The notes under the pieces are model-generated. The model had not been told where the DNA came from. It did not search any database and was given only the letters and a program-made list of their open reading frames with translations. A stretch of 64,000 nt of DNA, taken from Jeotgalibaca porci (lineage in GTDB: Bacteria > Bacillota > Bacilli > Lactobacillales > Aerococcaceae). The stretch covers positions 885,501 through 949,500 of the forward strand of contig NZ_CP049889.1 in the NCBI RefSeq assembly GCF_011299095.1, given 5' to 3'. How positions within the stretch are numbered: position 1 is the first letter of the stretch; each line of letters opens with the position of its first letter. The position numbers were made by a program, and so were the translations under genes. Below are positions 28,101 to 38,090 of the stretch, piece by piece.

Positions 28101-28805
28101 TTACCCTCCTAGATAGGCTTTCTGAACTGCATCACTTTGTAACAAGTTCGCTCCCGTATCACTTAACACCACTTTACCCGTCTCTAAAACATACCCGCGA
28201 TCTGAAATTTGTAACGCGACTTTTGCATTTTGTTCAATGAGTAAAATCGTCGTGCCTTGTTTTTGAATGTCTTGAATAATCCGGAAAATTTCTTTAATGA
28301 AAATAGGAGCTAGTCCCATTGATGGTTCATCCAATAAGAGTAACTTTGGTTTAGACATGAGAGCCCGGCCCATCGCCAACATCTGTTGTTCCCCACCAGA
28401 TAGCGTTGCCGCATCCTGATTCTTACGCTCCGCTAGTATCGGAAATCGTTCAAAAACATGTGCCAAATCTGCACTAATATTTTGTTTGTCTTTCCGGGTA
28501 AAACTACCTAAATCAAGGTTCTCCTGCACAGAAAGGCCTTTGAAAACGTGACGCCCTTCTGGTACTTGTATCAATCCTTTTTCAACGATTTTTCGCGGTG
28601 CATCTTTGGCGATATCTTTGCCCATGTAGGCAATTTCGCCGGAAGAAGGACGGACCAATCCTGAAATAGTTCGAAGAATAGTCGTTTTACCGGCACCATT
28701 CGCTCCAATTAAGGAAACAATTTCGCCCTCATTCACTTCAAAGGAAATATCTTTCACGGCTTGTATCATGCCATAATTAACAGAGAGATTCTTCACTTTT
28801 AGCAT
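28101..28805 (-). CDS. livF: Branched-chain amino-acid ABC transporter ATP-binding protein LivF
   Basis: 234 residues. Walker A GANGAGKTT, Q-loop in GLIQVPEGRHVF, signature LSGGEQQM and Walker B LLLLDEPSMGL. The PEGR(H/R)VF motif and the length are typical of LivF rather than LivG. It follows livG by 2 bases. Confidence 0.95.
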   Translation of the reverse strand: MLKVKNLSVNYGMIQAVKDISFEVNEGEIVSLIGANGAGKTTILRTISGLVRPSSGEIAYMGKDIAKDAPRKIVEKGLIQVPEGRHVFKGLSVQENLDLGSFTRKDKQNISADLAHVFERFPILAERKNQDAATLSGGEQQMLAMGRALMSKPKLLLLDEPSMGLAPIFIKEIFRIIQDIQKQGTTILLIEQNAKVALQISDRGYVLETGKVVLSDTGANLLQSDAVQKAYLGG

Positions 28806-28807
28806 GA

Positions 28808-29581
28808 TTACTCACCTCCCAAATATGCTTTAATAACGGCTGGATTTTTTTGTATTTCTTCCGGTGTACCTTCCGCAATCAACCGGCCATATTCCAAACA
28901 ATAAATACGTTCGCAAACGTTCATGACTAATGACATGTCGTGTTCAATTAATACAACAGTAATTTGGAATTGTTTCTGAATTTGAATAATTAAATCGGTC
29001 AGTTCCGCCGTTTCTTGCGGGTTCATACCCGCAGCTGGCTCATCCAAAAATAAAATTTTTGGTTGGGTAGCCAGAGCGCGCACGATTTCCAAGCGGCGTT
29101 GTTCGCCGTAGGGAAGGTTCCGTGCCAACGTATCCAGTTTATTTTCAAGCTTAAATATTTTTAGGAGTGCGATGGATTCTTCACGCAACTTTTTGTCATT
29201 TTCATAATACTTCGGCGTTCGGAAAATACTATGCAATGTGCCAATACCACTTTTACTGTGTAAGGCAATCATAACATTTTCAATCACGCTTAAATCCTTG
29301 AACAAACGAATATTTTGAAACGTACGTGCTAGACCCAAATCGGTAATGACATACGGTTTTTTTCCGTTTAACTTCGTCTGTTTGCCTTCCGTTTCTAAAA
29401 GAATATCTCCTTCCGACGGCACATACACGCCAGTCAAAAGGTTAAAGAAAGTCGTTTTACCTGCACCGTTTGGACCGATTAAACCAACCAGTTCACTTTC
29501 TTCCAGGCGGAAATTGACATTGGAAAGCGCAGCAAGACCACCAAAATTTTTAGTTAAATCCGTTACTTCCAATAAGCTCAT
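28808..29581 (-). CDS. livG: Branched-chain amino-acid ABC transporter ATP-binding protein LivG
   Basis: 257 residues. Walker A GPNGAGKTT, LARTFQNIRLF (Q-loop of LivG type), signature NLPYGEQRRLEI and Walker B ILFLDEPAAGM. It ends with the KNPAVIKAYLG tail seen in LivG. The start overlaps the livM stop by 4 bases. Confidence 0.95.
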   Translation of the reverse strand: MSLLEVTDLTKNFGGLAALSNVNFRLEESELVGLIGPNGAGKTTFFNLLTGVYVPSEGDILLETEGKQTKLNGKKPYVITDLGLARTFQNIRLFKDLSVIENVMIALHSKSGIGTLHSIFRTPKYYENDKKLREESIALLKIFKLENKLDTLARNLPYGEQRRLEIVRALATQPKILFLDEPAAGMNPQETAELTDLIIQIQKQFQITVVLIEHDMSLVMNVCERIYCLEYGRLIAEGTPEEIQKNPAVIKAYLGGE

Positions 29582-30555
29582 TTCTCCACCCCTTTCTTAC
29601 GGTTCAATAGACCAGAAATCGTAAATTCGCGTGTTCCCAACAGACCACCGGGACGGAATACCATAATCGCAATTAATGCGATTGCGTAGAATACCATCCG
29701 TAACTGCCCAGCAGATTGTAAAGCTGTGTTTAACAGGCCTAAAACAATCGCCGCGACCACCGTTCCGGTCACACTGCCGATTCCACCAAATACGACGATG
29801 ATTAAAATATCGATGGACTTTTGGAATGTAAAATCAGCTGGGTTGATAACACTGAAGAATGTGGCATATATATTTCCCGCAACACTCGCCGTCATTGCGC
29901 CTAACATAAAGGCAATCACTTTATAAAGCGTTGTGTTAATTCCCATTGACTCAGCGGCAATTTCATCTTCACGAATTGAAATAGTTGCCCGCCCCGGGCT
30001 ACTCTTAATATAGTTTACAATCACAATCGTTGTCACAACAACAAAGACAAAAGTTACCATAATAAAGCTCAAGTTAGATTCGAAAGGAAAGGCAATTCCG
30101 CTGATTCCCCGTGCACCATTTGTTAGATTAGGCAGGTTGATAATGGCAATACGGATAATCTCCGCTACTCCTAATGTTGCGATAGCCAGATAATCGCCTT
30201 TTAAACGCAATGTCGGAATTCCCACGACCATCGCAACAAACATCGCAATGATCATACCAACAAATATGCCGACAAAAAAGCCAGGTAACCCGTCGATATA
30301 TTTACTGATTACTGCACCACTATACGCACCAATTGCCATAAATCCCGCATGTCCGAGAGAAAACTGTCCTGAAAATCCAATGACTAAGTTTAGTCCAATG
30401 GCCAAAATAATATTAATTAAAATTGTCATGAGTGTAATTTGTTGGAAAGTCGAAATCAGACCGGAAAAGATACCAAAATAGAGGGCAACACCACTGACGG
30501 CAATCAGCAGGAACCAGCCTAAGTTATATTTATTGAACTGTTTCATCTGCGTCAC
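29578..30555 (-). CDS. livM: Branched-chain amino-acid ABC transporter permease LivM
   Basis: 325 residues with eight or so hydrophobic helices. FSLGHAGFMAIGAYSGA and the cytoplasmic coupling segment SPGRATISIREDEIAAESMGIN are signatures of LivM. The ATG follows the livH stop directly. Confidence 0.95.
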   Translation of the reverse strand: MTQMKQFNKYNLGWFLLIAVSGVALYFGIFSGLISTFQQITLMTILINIILAIGLNLVIGFSGQFSLGHAGFMAIGAYSGAVISKYIDGLPGFFVGIFVGMIIAMFVAMVVGIPTLRLKGDYLAIATLGVAEIIRIAIINLPNLTNGARGISGIAFPFESNLSFIMVTFVFVVVTTIVIVNYIKSSPGRATISIREDEIAAESMGINTTLYKVIAFMLGAMTASVAGNIYATFFSVINPADFTFQKSIDILIIVVFGGIGSVTGTVVAAIVLGLLNTALQSAGQLRMVFYAIALIAIMVFRPGGLLGTREFTISGLLNRKKGVEK

Positions 30556-31434
30556 CTACACTTTCTCTTTTACGTTTTTGCCAAGAATACCGGATGGCTT
30601 CACGATTAAAATCAAAATTAAAATCAAATACACAACTGCATCTTTGAACATGGAACCACCATAGGCACTAACCATTGTTTCAATGATACCAATCAGATAG
30701 CCGCCCAACATAGCTCCCGGGATAATCCCGATTCCTCCGAATACGGCTGCTACGAAGGCCTTCAACCCAGGCGTCACACCCATCAACGGATCAATCGAAT
30801 TGTAGTAAATACCGACTAATACACCGGCAGCTCCTGCCAATGCGGAACCCATAATAAAAGTAAAGGAGATGACATTGTCGACGTTAATACCCATCAATTG
30901 TGCCGCATCTTGATCCGTACTGACCGCACGCATCGCTTTCCCCATGGTCGTGAACTTCACGATTACTTGCAGAGCCAGCATCAAAACAATTGTTGTCACG
31001 ATAATAACGATTTGCTGCGAGTTCACTTGAATCGATCCGAATGAGAAGATGCGTGTTTCTAAAGCCGTTGGGAATGCACGGCGTTCCGGGCCCATAAAGT
31101 AAATCATCAAGTTTTGCAGTAAATAAGAAACTCCGATAGCTGTAATCAATGCCGCAATCCGAGTCGCTCCGCGCAAGGGACGATAGGCAATTTTTTCAAT
31201 CACTACACCCAGAAGTGCACATAATAACATTGAAATAACAATTGCTGGAATAAGTCCCAATCCCACGTTTTGAATCATCCCGTAGCCAATAAAAGCGCCG
31301 ACCATATAAATATCCCCGTGGGCAAAGTTAATGAGCTTAATAATTCCGTAAACCATCGTGTATCCGAGGGCGATGAGCGCATAAATGCTTCCCAGTGAGA
31401 TTCCGTTTACCATCTGCTGGATAAAGCTTTCCAT
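30556..31434 (-). CDS. livH: Branched-chain amino-acid ABC transporter permease LivH
   Basis: 292 residues from the ATG at 31434 (MESFIQQMVNGISLGS), preceded by GAGGTG. The frame is open 52 codons further but that part overlaps the intergenic hairpin and has no site. GYTMVYGIIKLINFAHGDIYMVGAF and TTMGKAMRAVSTDQDAAQLMGIN are LivH signatures. With LivM it forms the membrane channel. Confidence 0.95.
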   Translation of the reverse strand: MESFIQQMVNGISLGSIYALIALGYTMVYGIIKLINFAHGDIYMVGAFIGYGMIQNVGLGLIPAIVISMLLCALLGVVIEKIAYRPLRGATRIAALITAIGVSYLLQNLMIYFMGPERRAFPTALETRIFSFGSIQVNSQQIVIIVTTIVLMLALQVIVKFTTMGKAMRAVSTDQDAAQLMGINVDNVISFTFIMGSALAGAAGVLVGIYYNSIDPLMGVTPGLKAFVAAVFGGIGIIPGAMLGGYLIGIIETMVSAYGGSMFKDAVVYLILILILIVKPSGILGKNVKEKV

Positions 31435-31467
31435 ATAATACACCTCTTTGCTTTCTAAAAGATTAAA

Positions 31468-31495
31468 GAGGGACGAGACAGATGTCCCGCCCCTC
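31468..31495 (-). terminator. Hairpin between livJ and livH
   Basis: On the minus strand, GAGGGGCGGGACA pairs with TGTCTCGTCCCTC (13 pairs, two G-U) and is followed by TTTAATCTTTT. It begins 7 bases after the livJ stop. A partial terminator here would give more binding protein than membrane components. Confidence 0.8.
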
Positions 31496-31501
31496 GTTTT
31501 G

Positions 31502-32677
31502 TTATTTAGGTGATACGACTGTATTTCCAGCCTCTTCCCCATCTTGTAATTCGATAACAAACGTACTCTTAACCGGGTTATGATTTTCATCCAATGAGAA
31601 TGTTCCGGTTACACCTTCGAAATCTGTTGTCTTGGCAATGGCTTCAGTAACGGCTTTTGAGTCTGTTGTGCCGGCCGTTTCAACTGCTGCCAACACAAGG
31701 TTTGCTGCATCATATGCCAAAGCTGCAAAGGAGTCTGCTTCTACACCGAACTTTTCTTCGTATGCTTTTAAGAAATCTTGTACTTTCGGATTTTCACTGT
31801 TCGGTGTGAAGTGACCTGTATAGTAGATATCATCTACGTTGTCTGCCCCAGCCAATTCAACTAGGGTTGAGTTCGCAAAACCATCTGGACCTAAGATTGG
31901 TTGTGTAATACCCATTTCACGGGCTTGCTTAATCAAGAGTCCTGCTTCTTCGTAATAGCCTGGGATAAAGATAACATCAAAGTCTTTATCACGGATATTT
32001 GTTAAGATGGCATTAAAGTCCGTATCTCCATCTGAGAAGTTTTCTTTAGAGACAATTTCACCACCAAAGACACTTTCAAAGGCTTCTGTTAAGCCCACTG
32101 CATAATCCGTTGAGTTGTCTTGTAAGATGATTGCTTTCTTCGCGCCTAAATCGTTTTGTGCGAAGTTAGCCAATACTTCTCCTTGGAAAGAATCTTGGAA
32201 ACACACGCGGAAAATATATTCCCAAACAGTTTCATCGTCTTTCATCGTAACCATATCGCCTGTCGCTGCCGGTAATACGGCCGGAACGCCTGCGCGATCA
32301 AGTACTGGTGTTTGTGCAACTGCATCTCCTGTTGTTGCAGGTCCAATAATTGCTGTAACTTTATCTTCAGTAGCTAAACGTGTTGCAACAGAAGCTGCTT
32401 CTTGGGCAACTGAAGTATTATCGTACACTTTATAAGTGACATCTTCATCTGAGATACCGCCATCTTTATTCTTTAATTCGACCGCTAATTCAACGGCATT
32501 ACTCATTGGGGTTCCATAGGCACTTGCCCCACCTGACAATTCAAAGTTACCACCGATAACGACACCTGATCCGTCTCCACCCGTTGTCCCCTCAGATCCA
32601 GCCGTTTCTCCCGCACCATTTCCACACGCAGCTAATAGCAACATAGACGATAGTCCCAACCAATACTTCTTCTTCAT
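31502..32677 (-). CDS. livJ: Branched-chain amino-acid ABC transporter substrate-binding lipoprotein
   Basis: 391 residues. The signal peptide ends in the lipobox LLLAACG, so the protein is anchored outside the membrane. The periplasmic-binding-protein type I fold (peripla_BP_6) has GGNFELSGGASAYGTPMSNAVELA, IGPATTGDAVAQTPVL and VIFIPGYYEEAGLLIKQARE. GGAGGGG precedes the ATG. First gene of the liv operon; a CodY-box match lies upstream. Confidence 0.95.
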   Translation of the reverse strand: MKKKYWLGLSSMLLLAACGNGAGETAGSEGTTGGDGSGVVIGGNFELSGGASAYGTPMSNAVELAVELKNKDGGISDEDVTYKVYDNTSVAQEAASVATRLATEDKVTAIIGPATTGDAVAQTPVLDRAGVPAVLPAATGDMVTMKDDETVWEYIFRVCFQDSFQGEVLANFAQNDLGAKKAIILQDNSTDYAVGLTEAFESVFGGEIVSKENFSDGDTDFNAILTNIRDKDFDVIFIPGYYEEAGLLIKQAREMGITQPILGPDGFANSTLVELAGADNVDDIYYTGHFTPNSENPKVQDFLKAYEEKFGVEADSFAALAYDAANLVLAAVETAGTTDSKAVTEAIAKTTDFEGVTGTFSLDENHNPVKSTFVIELQDGEEAGNTVVSPK

Positions 32678-32700
32678 TAAAAATCCCCTCCGTGTTTTCC

Positions 32701-32706
32701 ATTATA
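32701..32706 (-). promoter_or_regulatory. -10 box of the livJ promoter
   Basis: A perfect TATAAT, 24 bases before the livJ ATG. An inverted repeat AAGGAGA/TCTCCTT (32731-32747) lies just upstream and could be an operator. Confidence 0.5.
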
Positions 32707-32769
32707 ATACTTACCGTAATCAAAGAAACAAGGAGATTTTCTCCTTAAATTTTAATGTTTACAGTATAG

Positions 32770-32784
32770 AATATTCTGACAATT
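32770..32784 (-). promoter_or_regulatory. CodY-box match upstream of livJ
   Basis: AATATTCTGACAATT matches 13 of 15 positions of the CodY consensus AATTTTCWGAAAATT. CodY represses branched-chain amino-acid genes when these acids and GTP are plentiful, so a site here fits the function of the operon. Confidence 0.7.
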
Positions 32785-32889
32785 TAAGCAACACCTTTTT
32801 CTAAGTATTCACATGGTTTTGTTAGGTTTTTAAATGATTCCGTTTACAACATTGATTCAATAGGATTTAAAATCGTCAAATTTATTAAC

Positions 32890-32931
32890 AAAAACCGATC
32901 TTACCACGAAATCTATTCGGTAAAATCGGTT
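32890..32931 (-). terminator. Terminator of the FtsX-type ABC operon
   Basis: On the minus strand, AACCGATTTTACCG pairs with CGTGGTAAGATCGGTT, followed by TTTTTG. It lies 8 bases past the stop at 32939. Confidence 0.85.
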
Positions 32932-32938
32932 CTCAGTA

Positions 32939-35900
32939 TCACTCCACGCTTTTCAGAGCTTCAATCATATTCACTTTTTTCAACTTCAAATGCATAATAA
33001 CCATCACAATCGCTGAGAATAACAGCGTCAAAACGGTCGAATAGACATAACTAATCGGATAAATGGCAATTGGAAACAACATAAAGTCCACTTCTACCAT
33101 CTTTAATAAAACTGTTGCCAGAATATTTCCAAGACCAAAGCCGACAAGAATCCCGAACAGTGTCAAAATAAAAGTTTCGCGATAAACATATAAACTCACT
33201 TCCATATCATAGAATCCGAGCACTTTGATGGTTGATAATTCGCGGATACGTTCAGACACATTGATGTTCGTCAGGTTATACAATACGACAAACGCCAAAG
33301 CTGCTGCTGAAATAATCAAAACCAACGTAATCACGTCCAAACTTTCCAAAGTATCGCGGAAAGCTTCATGAATGACTGACATGAAAGTGACAAGTGCCAC
33401 ATTATCATTATCCATAACCCGCTCAGCGAATGCTTCTTCCCACTCACCATCGGTTTCTTCGAAAACGAGTAGGTCCGTATTAGGTGTAAAGGAAGCAGCA
33501 AAAACTGATTCATACAAGTTACGTGATAGGTAGACATAATGTCCAGTATAGTTTTCCGTCACAGTATCAATTGGAATCCGGTAGGTCATCTCTTCTTCAT
33601 TTCGAATAACCAGTTCGTCTCCAGGTCCAACAGCCATTAAATCAGCAAGCTTTTCTGAAATAATCGCTCCATCATTATCAATTCTGTGAAGAGCCGTTGC
33701 ATCCCGTTCTTTCAACCGTACAAATGCAGACACATTGTCCGTGGCTTCAGGCACAAAGATTGTTACATCCTGTGTCGTAATTCCTGTTCTTTCTGCTTTG
33801 TATGTTTCTTGAAGCGTAAAGAGATGGGAAGAAATCTCTTGATACTCTTCTCTTATCTCCTCATAACTCAATAAGTCTGAACGCGTACGATCTGGTTGTA
33901 AAGCGACCACAGCATCGTATCTCATGACTTTTGAAAATTGCGTTTCTGCGAGTCCCGAAATCGAGTTGCTGATAGCAAATCCCGTCAGAATAAGCGCCAT
34001 ACAGCCTGCCACTCCGACAACGGTAATTGAATTCCGCACCTTATAACGCAGAAGATTTCGAACTGTTATCTTAGAGTTGAAGCCCAAGCGGTTCCAAACA
34101 AACGGCAACCGCTCCAAGAAGATACGCTTTCCTTGTTTCGGTGCTTTTGGACGCATGATAGAAGCAGGGGTTTCCTTCAATGTATGGTAGCTTGCCAACA
34201 TTGCCGGCCCTACAGTGCAAAGAAGTGCCACAACCGATGCAATCAGCGTATAGAAAGCATACTGATTCAATCGAATATCCGGTAAATTATAGAGTGAACT
34301 ATACGCATTATAGATTAAGGTTGGGAATAACCAATAACCCAAAATTAAGCCGACAAACGTTCCGGTTATTCCGGCAGTTGCTGCATAAACTAAGAATTTA
34401 AGCGCAATATCAAAGTTCTTATAGCCCAATCCTTTTAAGGTTCCAATTTGCGTTCTTTGTTCATCTACCATCCGAGTCATCGTTGTGAAACTAACCAGTG
34501 CAGCAATTAAAAAGAAAAATACTGGAAAGACATCTGCAATCGAAGAAATACGATTCGCATTGTCCCCATATCCTTGATAACCGGGATTGTCAGAGCGGTC
34601 TTGTATAAAGTAAACCGGTTCTTCAAGTGCTTGCAAATCGTTTCTCGCTAGTGCGAGTTCTGCTTCCGCTTCGCCTATTTCTTGATCCGCAGTCGCTTTC
34701 TCAGCTTCAAAGGTAGCCAATCCTTCTGCATAGTCATTTTCGCCCGCTTGAATCTGTGTAAGCGCATCTGCCAATTGGCTTTCCCCACTCGAGCGCTCCG
34801 CAGCCAATGTATTTTTCCCTGCAGTCAACTCTGCTTGCCCGGCATCCAATTCGCGTTTCGCTGCTTCCAGTTCCTGATAAGAATCAGCTAAAATTTCTGA
34901 CTGTACTGCGAACTGACGATCTGCTGCATTAACTTCTTCTTGAATCGCTTTGACAGAGGATTGTACTTTTGTCAAAAGGATATTTTTAGCACGCTGTAGT
35001 TCTTCTGAGCGTGCTTGTAACGTTTGACTGTTCGTAGTATAAGCACGTTTTGCTGCTTCAAGCTGCTGTCCTGTGTCAATTAGAGCAGTTTTTGTTTCCT
35101 GAATGCGTACTTTTTCCGTATTCAGATTGTTTGCCTGTTCGGTAATGCCTGTCTGTAAGTTATTTTGCAACGTTCGTTCTTGCTCCAAAGCATTGGCGAC
35201 CGTTTCTACGGGCACTTCACCATTTAAGTATTTAAGGAAGGGATCGTAACTCAACGTTTGGTTTCCCTGCCCCATAACTTCGGTACGGGTCTGAGTCTTA
35301 TCAGCATCCGTTAATTCCGCATAAGGAATCTCTATTTTCTGTTCGATATAGGCACGTTGCTCTTGTCGATTACCCAACACTGCTTTTTGTGACTCCAAGG
35401 CAGCCGTTCCATCGGCTAATTGTGTTTCGGCTGCTCGCAGTTGCGATTCAGCTGTTTGTAGATTCTCTTCTTGTGTACGGAAGGTTTCGGCCAAACGTTC
35501 CAACTGTTCTTGTGCAGCTGCAACCTGTTGCTCTGCATCCAATAATTGCTGAACTTGGGCAACTAAAGCCTCACCTTCTGGAGTCGGAATAGGATTTTCT
35601 ACCAAACCTTCCAACGTAATGACCGTATCCAGTTGACTTAACAACTGTTGTTTTTGAATGTCCCATTCTGCTTTGGCATCCGCATACTGCTTAGTCCCTG
35701 CTTCCCACTCGCTGTACCCTTTATGGTATTGAGTATAAGCGGTGTCTAACACTGCCTGTTGGCGATTAATTTCTGCTTCGGCGGTACTGATTTCGGATTC
35801 AAATACTTCCAGCTTTTGATTGTACTCTGCCCAAGCATCGTCTAACTCTAAACGTGCAGCAGCCAATTCTGCTTCTGCTTCCGCTAATTGTGCTTTTGCC

Positions 35901-36715
35901 TCTTCAATTTCCTGCTCAGCAGAAAATATTACTCGGCGGCCTTCTAATCTTATTTCATTTATTTTTTGAACCGGTCTTTCATTCAAAGCAATCTCGACTT
36001 CTTCAGTTTTTGCTTCTACTTTTTTGCCATAGGCATCTGTATAGGCATCTTCTTCGTCTGTGAATGTCACGTATGCCTCGCTGAAAAAATCACCCTTAAT
36101 ACTGTCAGAGTGCACCACACCAAAGCCATCAAGCGAACCTTTACCGACTTGCGTGTTTCCGCGGCCAACTCTTTCTATATAAAGAGGCGAATGAACAAAT
36201 CCTACAACCTCATACGTTTCTTCGGTTAATGTTGGGGCTCCTTCTATCGGTGTTTCCGAACGGAATGTGACATTATCTCCTAATGATGGTTGCTTTGAAA
36301 AACGGTTTAACTCGGCATCTAAGGCGATTTCTCCAACCTTTTCTGGTAGGCGTCCTGATACAAGCGCATACTTGTTAACCGCGGTATCCGTGTCATAAGG
36401 ATAGAGACGTAAGGTATATTCATAATCGGCAAGAATAGCATCCATGGTTCGCATGGGATGCACTTCAATGCCGTCGACCTTATCCAGTGCCGTCAAATCT
36501 TCCGCTTCAATACCGTACGATGAAACAACTTTTAAGTCGAATAATTTTCTGTTTTGGTAATAACGATTCGCGGTATCGAGCATATCCGGTCCTGTTGCAC
36601 TGATACCGCCGAAGAACCCTGTTCCGAGTACAATAATCGCCAGCAAGGCAAAAAAACGGGCCTTATTATTCCAAATGCCCTTCCAAATATCTTTCCATAA
36701 TGCTTTCTTTATCAT
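32939..36715 (-). CDS. ABC transporter permease, FtsX family, with long extracellular coiled coil
   Basis: 1258 residues. A first membrane helix lies at about 20-42 and an extracellular domain follows. Residues about 260-720 are a nearly unbroken Ala/Glu/Gln/Leu-rich coiled coil. Then come three helices (FtsX domain from about 745), a second extracellular domain with its own preceding helix, and three final helices ending at about 1250. This layout resembles MacB-like permeases and the YhgE/PIP-like stalk proteins. Its substrate may be a peptide, lipid or antibiotic, or it may signal mechanically to a wall enzyme. It follows its ATPase gene by 12 bases. Confidence 0.88.
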   Translation of the reverse strand: MIKKALWKDIWKGIWNNKARFFALLAIIVLGTGFFGGISATGPDMLDTANRYYQNRKLFDLKVVSSYGIEAEDLTALDKVDGIEVHPMRTMDAILADYEYTLRLYPYDTDTAVNKYALVSGRLPEKVGEIALDAELNRFSKQPSLGDNVTFRSETPIEGAPTLTEETYEVVGFVHSPLYIERVGRGNTQVGKGSLDGFGVVHSDSIKGDFFSEAYVTFTDEEDAYTDAYGKKVEAKTEEVEIALNERPVQKINEIRLEGRRVIFSAEQEIEEAKAQLAEAEAELAAARLELDDAWAEYNQKLEVFESEISTAEAEINRQQAVLDTAYTQYHKGYSEWEAGTKQYADAKAEWDIQKQQLLSQLDTVITLEGLVENPIPTPEGEALVAQVQQLLDAEQQVAAAQEQLERLAETFRTQEENLQTAESQLRAAETQLADGTAALESQKAVLGNRQEQRAYIEQKIEIPYAELTDADKTQTRTEVMGQGNQTLSYDPFLKYLNGEVPVETVANALEQERTLQNNLQTGITEQANNLNTEKVRIQETKTALIDTGQQLEAAKRAYTTNSQTLQARSEELQRAKNILLTKVQSSVKAIQEEVNAADRQFAVQSEILADSYQELEAAKRELDAGQAELTAGKNTLAAERSSGESQLADALTQIQAGENDYAEGLATFEAEKATADQEIGEAEAELALARNDLQALEEPVYFIQDRSDNPGYQGYGDNANRISSIADVFPVFFFLIAALVSFTTMTRMVDEQRTQIGTLKGLGYKNFDIALKFLVYAATAGITGTFVGLILGYWLFPTLIYNAYSSLYNLPDIRLNQYAFYTLIASVVALLCTVGPAMLASYHTLKETPASIMRPKAPKQGKRIFLERLPFVWNRLGFNSKITVRNLLRYKVRNSITVVGVAGCMALILTGFAISNSISGLAETQFSKVMRYDAVVALQPDRTRSDLLSYEEIREEYQEISSHLFTLQETYKAERTGITTQDVTIFVPEATDNVSAFVRLKERDATALHRIDNDGAIISEKLADLMAVGPGDELVIRNEEEMTYRIPIDTVTENYTGHYVYLSRNLYESVFAASFTPNTDLLVFEETDGEWEEAFAERVMDNDNVALVTFMSVIHEAFRDTLESLDVITLVLIISAAALAFVVLYNLTNINVSERIRELSTIKVLGFYDMEVSLYVYRETFILTLFGILVGFGLGNILATVLLKMVEVDFMLFPIAIYPISYVYSTVLTLLFSAIVMVIMHLKLKKVNMIEALKSVE

Positions 36716-36727
36716 TATCCCAACCCC

Positions 36728-37429
36728 TTACCATTCGATTTCGGACACAGGCATCGGGTAATCATTTTCATAAATCGAACGGACCTGCGCATTATTAATT
36801 TCAATCACACGATTCGCCATTGGAGCAATCGCCTGGTTATGGGTAATAACTACAACAGTGGTCCCCGTTTCGCGACAGGTATCTTGTAATAACTTTAAGA
36901 CTTGCTTACCGGTCTCATAATCCAAAGCACCGGTTGGTTCGTCACATAAAAGTAGTTTCGGGCGTTTCGCAAGGGCACGTGCAATCGCAACCCGTTGCTG
37001 TTCTCCCCCTGACAATTGCGCTGGGAAGTTCATCATACGATCCGTCAATCCGACTGCATCCAACACTTCAGCTGCATCTAATGCACGGTTCGATATTTGA
37101 GCTGCCAATTCGACATTCTCACGAGCAGTCAAATTGGGCACCAGGTTATAGAATTGAAAAACAAATCCAACGTCCAGACGACGGTAATGAGTGAGTTGTT
37201 TCGGTGTGAATTCAGCAATATTTGTACCATCCACCATAATGCGTCCTTCACTCGGATAGTCCATTCCGCCCAAGATGTTTAAGACCGTCGATTTTCCAGC
37301 ACCGGATGGGCCCAAGATCACGACAAATTCACCCTTGTCAATATCAAAAGAAATGCTGTCATTGGCTTTTATTTTCGTTTCACCCATTTGATAATACTTA
37401 CTTACTTTTTGCAAAGAGATATAAGCCAT
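36728..37429 (-). CDS. ABC transporter ATP-binding protein (MacB/LolD type)
   Basis: 233 residues. Walker [31 protein letters not shown] (Q-loop region of the LolD/MacB subfamily), signature [15 protein letters not shown] and Walker [13 protein letters not shown]. It pairs with the FtsX-type permease downstream. Confidence 0.95.
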   Translation of the reverse strand: MAYISLQKVSKYYQMGETKIKANDSISFDIDKGEFVVILGPSGAGKSTVLNILGGMDYPSEGRIMVDGTNIAEFTPKQLTHYRRLDVGFVFQFYNLVPNLTARENVELAAQISNRALDAAEVLDAVGLTDRMMNFPAQLSGGEQQRVAIARALAKRPKLLLCDEPTGALDYETGKQVLKLLQDTCRETGTTVVVITHNQAIAPMANRVIEINNAQVRSIYENDYPMPVSEIEW

Positions 37430-37452
37430 CTCTTAGTCACCACCTTCTATCT

Positions 37453-37494
37453 AAAAATAAAGCATCACTATAACAAAAATATGCTAGTGATGCC
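37453..37494 (-). terminator. Terminator of the nitroreductase-like gene
   Basis: On the minus strand, GCATCACTA (37493-37485) pairs with TAGTGATGC (37470-37462), followed by TTTATTTTT. It lies 10 bases after the stop at 37504. Confidence 0.8.
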
Positions 37495-37503
37495 TCCTCA
37501 ATA

Positions 37504-37977
37504 TTAGTTAAAGCGTTCCATCAATGATGATAGTGTATGCGTTTCGCGTGAATCCACACGGTTTTCTGGGTATCCTACACGCAATTGTTGAATCGGTGTG
37601 TAGTTCGCTGGAATACCGATTTCTTTTTTAGCTTCTGGAGAAGAAATACGTGCAAATCCTTCGTCCTCAGTAATGTATTGGTAAGCCAACAATGAATTGG
37701 TCGTTGCTAATTGCATTTGGCACATGATCATACCAGCAAATAGGTAATTGCTGCTTTCAGCTTCTTCGCCGTCTTTTAATGAAACAACGATATTAATCGG
37801 GCCTTTAGCATCTTCTTGTTCTGAGTAAAACGTAATATGGAATTTGTCATGTAAATTTTCTGGAATTGGCGCTGTCAAACCAGCCACAATAATCGCTTCG
37901 ATTTGTGCATCTGTTAATTCAATCGCTACCAATTTTTCAGTTGGGCGGTTCAAAGCTGCTACTTTTGTAAAATCCAT
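37504..37977 (-). CDS. Short nitroreductase-like protein
   Basis: 157 residues. The C-terminal half resembles nitroreductases (LFAGMIMCQMQLATTNSLLAYQ, IGIPANYTPIQQLRVGYPEN). The N-terminal FMN-binding RRSxR motif is missing, and at 157 residues it is about 40 shorter than typical family members. It may be a divergent subfamily member or a protein with other ligands. It stands alone, divergent from the flavoprotein gene at 38091. Confidence 0.5.
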   Translation of the reverse strand: MDFTKVAALNRPTEKLVAIELTDAQIEAIIVAGLTAPIPENLHDKFHITFYSEQEDAKGPINIVVSLKDGEEAESSNYLFAGMIMCQMQLATTNSLLAYQYITEDEGFARISSPEAKKEIGIPANYTPIQQLRVGYPENRVDSRETHTLSSLMERFN

Positions 37978-38090
37978 TTTATAAAATCTCCCTTACTTCA
38001 TTTATAGGTTACTTTTATTATACTATATATTAGTGTAGTATCGGTGTTAAAATACATATAAAAGTACAAAATAGGGAGTTTATAAATATT

